Shown: positions 6,484 to 10,143 of the stretch, one piece after another
How the letters are laid out: each line of letters begins with the position of its first letter
How positions within the stretch are numbered: the stretch's first letter is position 1
Source of the DNA: Casp-actino8 sp044355095
Lineage (GTDB): Bacteria > Actinomycetota > Acidimicrobiia > Acidimicrobiales > Ilumatobacteraceae
Direction of reading: 5' to 3'
DNA: 10,143 nucleotides
NCBI GenBank assembly: GCA_044355095.1
Contig: JBIKYT010000070.1
Location: forward strand, 1-10,143
Notes under the pieces: model-generated
What the model was told of the DNA's origin: nothing
Databases searched by the model: none
The model's input: the letters and a program-made list of their open reading frames with translations, nothing else
Translations under genes and position numbers: made by a program

Positions 6484-6583
6484 GCAAGTAACAACTTGCA
6501 CCTTCACCATGCATGGTCCTCATCCTGCGGTCGTCACTTTGTGATGCGAGGTCCCGTGCCCCTAACCGCAGAAACAGGAGGAC
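6484..6583 (+). promoter_or_regulatory. Structured rpsB 5' leader, possible autoregulatory RNA
   Basis: Four complementary segments are visible. GCAAGT/ACTTGC (6484-6489 with 6494-6499) forms a 6 bp hairpin with an AACA loop. CTGCGGT/ACCGCAG (6525-6531 with 6565-6571) forms a perfect 7 bp stem. Directly stacked inside it, CGTCAC/GTGATG (6532-6537 with 6541-6546) forms a 6 bp hairpin with one G-T pair and a TTT loop. Outside it, GTCCT (6516-6520) pairs with AGGAC (6579-6583), covering the 3' half of the rpsB Shine-Dalgarno sequence. A 12-base palindrome ACCATGCATGGT (6506-6517) overlaps the left arm of that outer stem. Ribosomal protein operons are often controlled by leader RNAs that bind the encoded protein, and an rpsB leader is known in gammaproteobacteria. 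That this leader works in that way is inference. Confidence 0.45.
6576..6581 (+). promoter_or_regulatory. Strong Shine-Dalgarno of rpsB
   Basis: AGGAGG lies 8 bases before the rpsB ATG and is the strongest ribosome-binding site in the window. It fixes the rpsB start at 6590. Its second half can pair with GTCCT at 6516-6520, which might hide it in one RNA fold. Confidence 0.85.
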
Positions 6584-6589
6584 AGTGCC

Positions 6590-7453
6590 ATGGCCATCGT
6601 CACGATGCGTCAACTATTGGAAGCCCGAGTTCATTTCGGTCACCAAACCCGTCGTTGGAACCCCAAGATGCGTCGCTTCATCTTCGGTGAGCGCAACGAC
6701 ATTTACATCATCGACTTGCAGCAGACCCTCGAGCGCATCGAGACCGCTTACGCATTCGTGCGTGACTTGGTCGCCGGTGGCGGTTCGGTTCTGTTCATTG
6801 GAACAAAGCAGCAGGCTCAAGACCCCATTGCTGGTTTCGCCGAGAAGTGCGGCATGCCGTACATCAACGAGCGTTGGTTGGGTGGAATGCTCACCAACTT
6901 TGAAACGATTCACAAGCGCGTACAGAAGATGCTCGAACTTGAGCGTCTTCAAGAAACTGGTGACTTCGCATTGATGCCGAAGAAAGAAGCTCTTTTGAAG
7001 AGCCGCGAATTGGCCAAGTTGCAGAAGAACCTCAGCGGTATTCGCCACATGACCAAGCGCCCGCAGTGTGTCTTCATCATCGACACTAAGAAAGAACACA
7101 TCGGCGTCACCGAAGCGAACAAGCTCGGTATTCCGATCGTTGGAATTGTTGACACCAACGTCGACCCCGATCTCATCACGTTCCCGATTCCAGGTAACGA
7201 CGATGCAATTCGTGCGAACGAATTGATGTCAAAGATGATTGCCGAAGCAGTCATCGAAGGTCGTTACATCGCATCGAAGCGCAATCCTGGTTTGGTTGCC
7301 CCTGAAAAGAGCGACGCCGAAAAGGCTGAGTTCGCAGCGAACCAGGCCAATGCTCGTACGCAAGCAGCTGCCGCTCAAGCCGAGCGTGAAGCCCGTCTTG
7401 CTGCATCAAAAGCACCTGTTGCTGAAGCAACTGATTCTTCCCCGGAGGCCTGA
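6590..7453 (+). CDS. rpsB: 30S ribosomal protein S2
   Basis: S2 is a component of the small ribosomal subunit that assembles late and helps recruit S1 in many bacteria. The 287-residue protein shows the family signatures from the N-terminus: MRQLLEARVHFGHQTRRWNPKM, IYIIDLQQT, FIGTKQQAQ, NERWLGGMLTNF, and PIVGIVDTNVDPDLITFPIPGNDDA near residue 180-205. The last 58 residues or so (from about 230) form an Ala/Glu/Gln-rich, probably helical and flexible tail, as is common in actinobacterial S2. One small variation is Pro in KQQAQDPI where an Ala is usual. The strong Shine-Dalgarno sequence and a long leader fix the ATG. tsf follows after three bases, the near-universal rpsB-tsf pair. Confidence 0.98.
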   Translation: MAIVTMRQLLEARVHFGHQTRRWNPKMRRFIFGERNDIYIIDLQQTLERIETAYAFVRDLVAGGGSVLFIGTKQQAQDPIAGFAEKCGMPYINERWLGGMLTNFETIHKRVQKMLELERLQETGDFALMPKKEALLKSRELAKLQKNLSGIRHMTKRPQCVFIIDTKKEHIGVTEANKLGIPIVGIVDTNVDPDLITFPIPGNDDAIRANELMSKMIAEAVIEGRYIASKRNPGLVAPEKSDAEKAEFAANQANARTQAAAAQAEREARLAASKAPVAEATDSSPEA

Positions 7454-7456
7454 GAA

Positions 7457-8245
7457 ATGTCGTTTACAGCCAAAGATGTTCAGAGTCTGCGTCAGTCCAC
7501 CGGCGCCGGCATGATGGATTGCAAGAAGGCTCTCGAAAATAACAATGGTGACATTGAAGAGGCCAAGCAGTGGTTGCGCGAAAAGGGTTTGGCTGCATCA
7601 GCTAAGCGTGATGACCGCGACAACAATCAAGGCGTGGTTGCTCTTGTCGTCACCAACAATGTTGGTGCAATCGTCAAGCTCAAGTCAGAAACTGACTTCG
7701 TTGCCGGTAGCGATCAGTTCAAGGGTGAAGCGCAAGCTTTGGCCGAACTTGTTGCCGCAAAAAGCGAAGCCGCCGTTGCTGAGCGCGCCACGATCCTTGA
7801 TGACCTGAAGATCGTTCTGAAAGAAAAGATCGAACTCGGCGAAGTCGTGCGTATCGAAGCAGCACCTGGCAACATCGTTGACAGTTACCAGCACATCCAA
7901 GGTGGACGTGGAGTCAATGCAGTTCTCGTCGAACTCGAAGGCGGTTCAGTTGAACTTGCTCACGACATTGCCGTGCACATTGCGTTCGCTCGCCCCAAGT
8001 ACTTGAACCGTGAAGAAATTCCGGTCGACGTTCTTGAAAAAGAAAAGGCCACCCTTGAAGCGATCAGTCGCAACGAAGGTAAGCCCGAGGCTTCATTGGC
8101 CAAGATCGTCGAGGGCCGCATTAACGGTTTCTACAAAGACGTGTGCTTGGTCGAACAGCCGTACGCCAAAGATGACAAGCAGTCGGTCACCCAAATTTTG
8201 GGCGGCGCGAAGATTATTCGTTTCGCTCAAGTTGAGATCGGCTGA
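7457..8245 (+). CDS. tsf: Translation elongation factor Ts
   Basis: EF-Ts is the guanine-nucleotide exchange factor that recycles EF-Tu from its GDP form in the cytoplasm. The 262-residue protein begins with a UBA-like domain (about 1-55) containing the signature LRQSTGAGMMDCKKAL. The EF-Tu contact motif TDFV is at 79-82, with Asp80 and Phe81 at the same numbers as in E. coli; the following residues are AGS instead of the usual ARN. The core domain includes HIAFARPKYLNREEIP, and the C-terminal module has FYKDVCLVEQPYAKDDKQSV, another family signature. A GGAGG at 7444-7448, inside the end of rpsB, lies 8 bases before the ATG, so the two genes are expected to be co-transcribed and probably translationally linked. 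Confidence 0.98.
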   Translation: MSFTAKDVQSLRQSTGAGMMDCKKALENNNGDIEEAKQWLREKGLAASAKRDDRDNNQGVVALVVTNNVGAIVKLKSETDFVAGSDQFKGEAQALAELVAAKSEAAVAERATILDDLKIVLKEKIELGEVVRIEAAPGNIVDSYQHIQGGRGVNAVLVELEGGSVELAHDIAVHIAFARPKYLNREEIPVDVLEKEKATLEAISRNEGKPEASLAKIVEGRINGFYKDVCLVEQPYAKDDKQSVTQILGGAKIIRFAQVEIG

Positions 8246-8251
8246 TTGATC

Positions 8252-9007
8252 ATGGCCGGAACTGACGCTGGTTCATCCCGTCAGGCCGACCGTCCCGCAT
8301 GGAAGCGGGTCGTGCTGAAACTGTCGGGAGAGGCCTTGGCCGAACCGACGGGTTTTGGACTTGATAATGGTGTTCTGCATCAGGTTGCAACCGAGATCAA
8401 AGACGTCCGCGACAATCTCAAGATTGATGTCGCGGTCGTCGTTGGCGGTGGCAACTTCTGGCGTGGCTTAAAAGGTGCTGGGCAGGGCATGGACCAAGCT
8501 CAGGCTGACTTCATGGGCATGATCGCCACCGTCATGAACGGTTTGGCCTTACAAGATGCGCTCGAACGAGTCGGTCAACAAAGCCGAGTCATGACTGCTA
8601 TTGAAATGCCTAAGGTCGCCGAGCCGTACATTCGCCGTCGGGCTGAGCGCCATATGGAAAAGGGTCGCGTCGTTATTTTTGCTGGTGGAACGGGAAATCC
8701 GTTCTTTACGACCGATACCGCCGCGGCCCTGCGAGCCGCGGAAATCGATGCTCAGGCCATCTTGAAGGGGACCCACTCAGGTGTTGACGGGGTGTACACC
8801 GCCGATCCCAAACTTGACCCCACCGCGACTCGGTATGACCGTATTTCGCATAAGGATGTCATCGAGAAAGAGCTCCGGGTCATGGACGCCACTGCAATCG
8901 CCTTCTGCCGCGATAACAAAATTCCGATCGTGGTTTTCGATGTCAGCACCCCTGGGAACATCAGATCCGTTCTTGAGGGCCACGCCATAGGTACGCTGGT
9001 CGGGTGA
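8252..9007 (+). CDS. pyrH: Uridylate kinase (UMP kinase)
   Basis: PyrH phosphorylates UMP to UDP with ATP, an essential step in pyrimidine nucleotide synthesis, as a cytoplasmic hexamer of the amino-acid-kinase fold. From the ATG the product has 251 residues. Motifs are in the expected order: VLKLSGEAL (21-29), VVVGGGNFWRG (62-72), GGTGNPFFTTDTAAALRAAEI (145-165), SGVDGVYTADPK (176-187) and FDVSTPGNI (229-237). About 15 polar residues precede the first strand. A TTG at 8246, directly after the tsf stop, is in frame and would add two residues; ATG 8252 is preferred because it is a standard start, though no strong Shine-Dalgarno is present. The gap to tsf is 6 bases and the stop overlaps the frr start, indicating co-transcription. 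Confidence 0.97.
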   Translation: MAGTDAGSSRQADRPAWKRVVLKLSGEALAEPTGFGLDNGVLHQVATEIKDVRDNLKIDVAVVVGGGNFWRGLKGAGQGMDQAQADFMGMIATVMNGLALQDALERVGQQSRVMTAIEMPKVAEPYIRRRAERHMEKGRVVIFAGGTGNPFFTTDTAAALRAAEIDAQAILKGTHSGVDGVYTADPKLDPTATRYDRISHKDVIEKELRVMDATAIAFCRDNKIPIVVFDVSTPGNIRSVLEGHAIGTLVG

Positions 9008-9561
9008 CTGACGACATCCTTCTCGAGGCCATCGACAAGATGGATAAAGCCGTCGAGCACGCACAAACATCTTTCACCACGATTCGCACGGGTCGAGCGA
9101 CACCGGCTCTCGTTGAAAAGCTCATTGTCAGTTACTACGGGGCTGATGTGCCCTTGCAACAATTGGCTGGTTTTCAGGTCCCCGAGGCTCGCACGCTGGT
9201 GATTAAACCTCACGACCGTGGCTCATTGAATGCCATTGAAAAGGCCATTCGGGACAGCGATCTTGGTATGTCCCCGTCAAACGATGGTGTCATTATTCGT
9301 CTCAACTTCCCGATGCTCACCGAAGAGCGACGCCGCGACTACGTGAAACTCGTGAAGAATATGGCTGAAGACGGTCGTGTTGCCGTGAGAAATGTGCGAC
9401 GAGATGCTCGTAAACAATTAGAAACGGCCGAAAAAGCCGGAGAAGTTTCCGCAGATGAACTTGAGCGGGCAGAAAAAGAACTAGACAAGATCACGCACGA
9501 CCATGTTGAACACATCGACAAGGCCGTGCAACGTAAAGAACAAGAACTTCTGGAAGTCTGA
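9004..9561 (+). CDS. frr: Ribosome recycling factor
   Basis: RRF acts with EF-G to split the post-termination ribosome so that it can be reused. The 185-residue length is exactly that usual for the family. Signatures are visible: FTTIRTGRATPALVE (about 24-38) in the three-helix bundle, YYGADVPLQQLA and RTLVIKPHD in the small second domain, RLNFPMLTEERRRDYVK (about 98-114) and a charged C-terminal helix. The start is a GTG whose last bases overlap the pyrH stop codon (GTGA, 9004-9007), which points to translational coupling. The pyrH-frr pair is conserved across most bacteria. Confidence 0.98.
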   Translation: MTDDILLEAIDKMDKAVEHAQTSFTTIRTGRATPALVEKLIVSYYGADVPLQQLAGFQVPEARTLVIKPHDRGSLNAIEKAIRDSDLGMSPSNDGVIIRLNFPMLTEERRRDYVKLVKNMAEDGRVAVRNVRRDARKQLETAEKAGEVSADELERAEKELDKITHDHVEHIDKAVQRKEQELLEV

Positions 9562-9573
9562 TAGGACGGGACC

Positions 9574-10143
9574 ATGAGCGATGACATGTGGCGCAGGGGT
9601 GCTGGCTCAGGCCAGGACGACGAATTTGAAGACTTCGGTGAACTCCGATTCTCCGATGATGAGGGTGACGATGAGCCGGCTCCGCTGAGTTTTGGCGACA
9701 GCGACACCGGATCACTTCCGCATTGGACAGAAAAGCCCACGGGTGAATTGCCGCGACTTTTCGGTGATGATCCATCGGGTTCGGTATCGCGTCCGATTCC
9801 GCGCGACCCGTCACGTGATGTTTCGCGCGATGTTTCGCGCGATGTCTCACGGGACGTGTCTCGCGAACTGGACCGTGACGAGTCAGGCGAGGTCGACGTG
9901 TGGGGTTCGTACTCAGGTTCGGCTCCTCGTCCTATTCCTGATCGCCCGTCCGGTGCAACCGAGCGGCCGAGTGATGATTCAAGCAGTGGTCGTCCGCGCG
10001 TTCGCCTCGGCGAAGCGACTGGCGGAACGCGTCGTGATGACACCACCGGTACTTCAACGCGTCCGATTCCGAATGTGCGACGCGACGACACTGCGGGTAC
10101 GAGCGGAACAAGTCGCAGCGGCCGAATTTCGATTAGTACTGAC
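9574..10143 (+). CDS. cdsA: Probable CdsA, disordered N-terminal part only
   Basis: An ATG 12 bases after frr, preceded by AGGACGG, opens a frame that runs 190 codons to the window edge without a stop. The visible part is low-complexity, rich in Asp, Ser, Arg, Gly and Pro, with no predicted membrane segment or catalytic motif. It contains SLPHWTEKPTGELPR (residues 47-61), a segment I recall from N-termini of acidimicrobial CdsA proteins, a four-residue SRDV repeat (80-99), RPIP three times (from 73, 119 and 163) and RRDDT(T/A)GTS twice (from 153 and 169). Phosphatidate cytidylyltransferase (CdsA), an inner-membrane enzyme that makes CDP-diacylglycerol, almost always follows frr in bacteria, so the catalytic membrane domain should lie beyond the window. 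The coding nature is well supported by position and codon pattern; the name is inferred from gene order and could be wrong if an extra gene is inserted here. Confidence 0.65.
   Translation, partial: MSDDMWRRGAGSGQDDEFEDFGELRFSDDEGDDEPAPLSFGDSDTGSLPHWTEKPTGELPRLFGDDPSGSVSRPIPRDPSRDVSRDVSRDVSRDVSRELDRDESGEVDVWGSYSGSAPRPIPDRPSGATERPSDDSSSGRPRVRLGEATGGTRRDDTTGTSTRPIPNVRRDDTAGTSGTSRSGRISISTD
9811..9870 (+). repeat. 12-base tandem repeat encoding SRDV units
   Basis: Five consecutive 12-base units start at 9811, 9823, 9835, 9847 and 9859. The first four encode Ser-Arg-Asp-Val and the last Ser-Arg-Glu-Leu. Units two and three differ at one base (the last); the others differ mostly at silent positions. 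The mixture suggests expansion by slippage followed by drift with the protein sequence kept. The alternating basic and acidic residues would make a flexible, zwitterionic linker. Confidence 0.85.

Noticed and set aside
5923..6510. A 195-codon minus-strand open frame opposite the M23-like gene
   Set aside because: The plus-strand product has M23-type motifs and a hydrophobic export segment, while this frame gives an Arg/His/Ser-rich protein without features.
9339..10091. A 250-codon open frame on the minus strand opposite the end of frr and the start of the last gene
   Set aside because: Its translation is Ser/Arg-rich low-complexity sequence mirroring the plus-strand repeat. It overlaps frr, a certain gene, and lacks any recognisable domain; it is best explained as an antisense shadow of biased codons.

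Overview
The window reads as a conserved housekeeping stretch of an actinobacterial chromosome of moderate GC content. The order xerC, whiG-type sigma factor, secreted M23-like protein, rpsB, tsf, pyrH, frr and (probably) cdsA, preceded by comM and dprA, is a familiar actinobacterial layout. Several protein details suggest the class Acidimicrobiia: the Cys-rich M23-like protein with a CVYCPG motif, the small lipoprotein with a DPEDP segment, and the long disordered N-terminus of the putative CdsA. The moderate GC would suit an aquatic Ilumatobacter or CL500-29-like lineage. The phylum is well supported. The class and lineage are inferences from remembered family features, not from a search.

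Left part (1-1188): clpP lies on the plus strand after 131 bases with no gene I can identify. It converges on a minus-strand lipoprotein gene, with overlapping inverted repeats at the junction that could stop transcription from both sides. Middle part (1189-6444): comM and dprA are separated by two bases and are both linked to natural transformation. They are followed on the same strand by xerC (tyrosine recombinase), a sigma-28/WhiG-type sigma factor and a degenerate M23/LytM-domain exported protein whose start is unclear.

Right part (6445-10143): a 145-base spacer holds a candidate promoter and a 5' leader that can fold into nested stems, one of which covers part of the rpsB Shine-Dalgarno sequence. 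Tightly packed translation genes follow: rpsB (S2), tsf (EF-Ts), pyrH (UMP kinase) and frr (ribosome recycling factor). pyrH and frr overlap by GTGA. The last gene starts 12 bases after frr and stays open to the window end. Its 190 visible residues are acidic, Ser/Arg/Asp-rich and repetitive, and by position it is most likely the disordered N-terminus of phosphatidate cytidylyltransferase (CdsA).

All protein genes except the lipoprotein are on the plus strand. I see no mobile element, CRISPR array, tRNA or rRNA. There is no clear evidence of an undescribed system. The points most worth a second look are the rpsB leader, the degenerate M23-like protein and the repetitive extension of the last gene.
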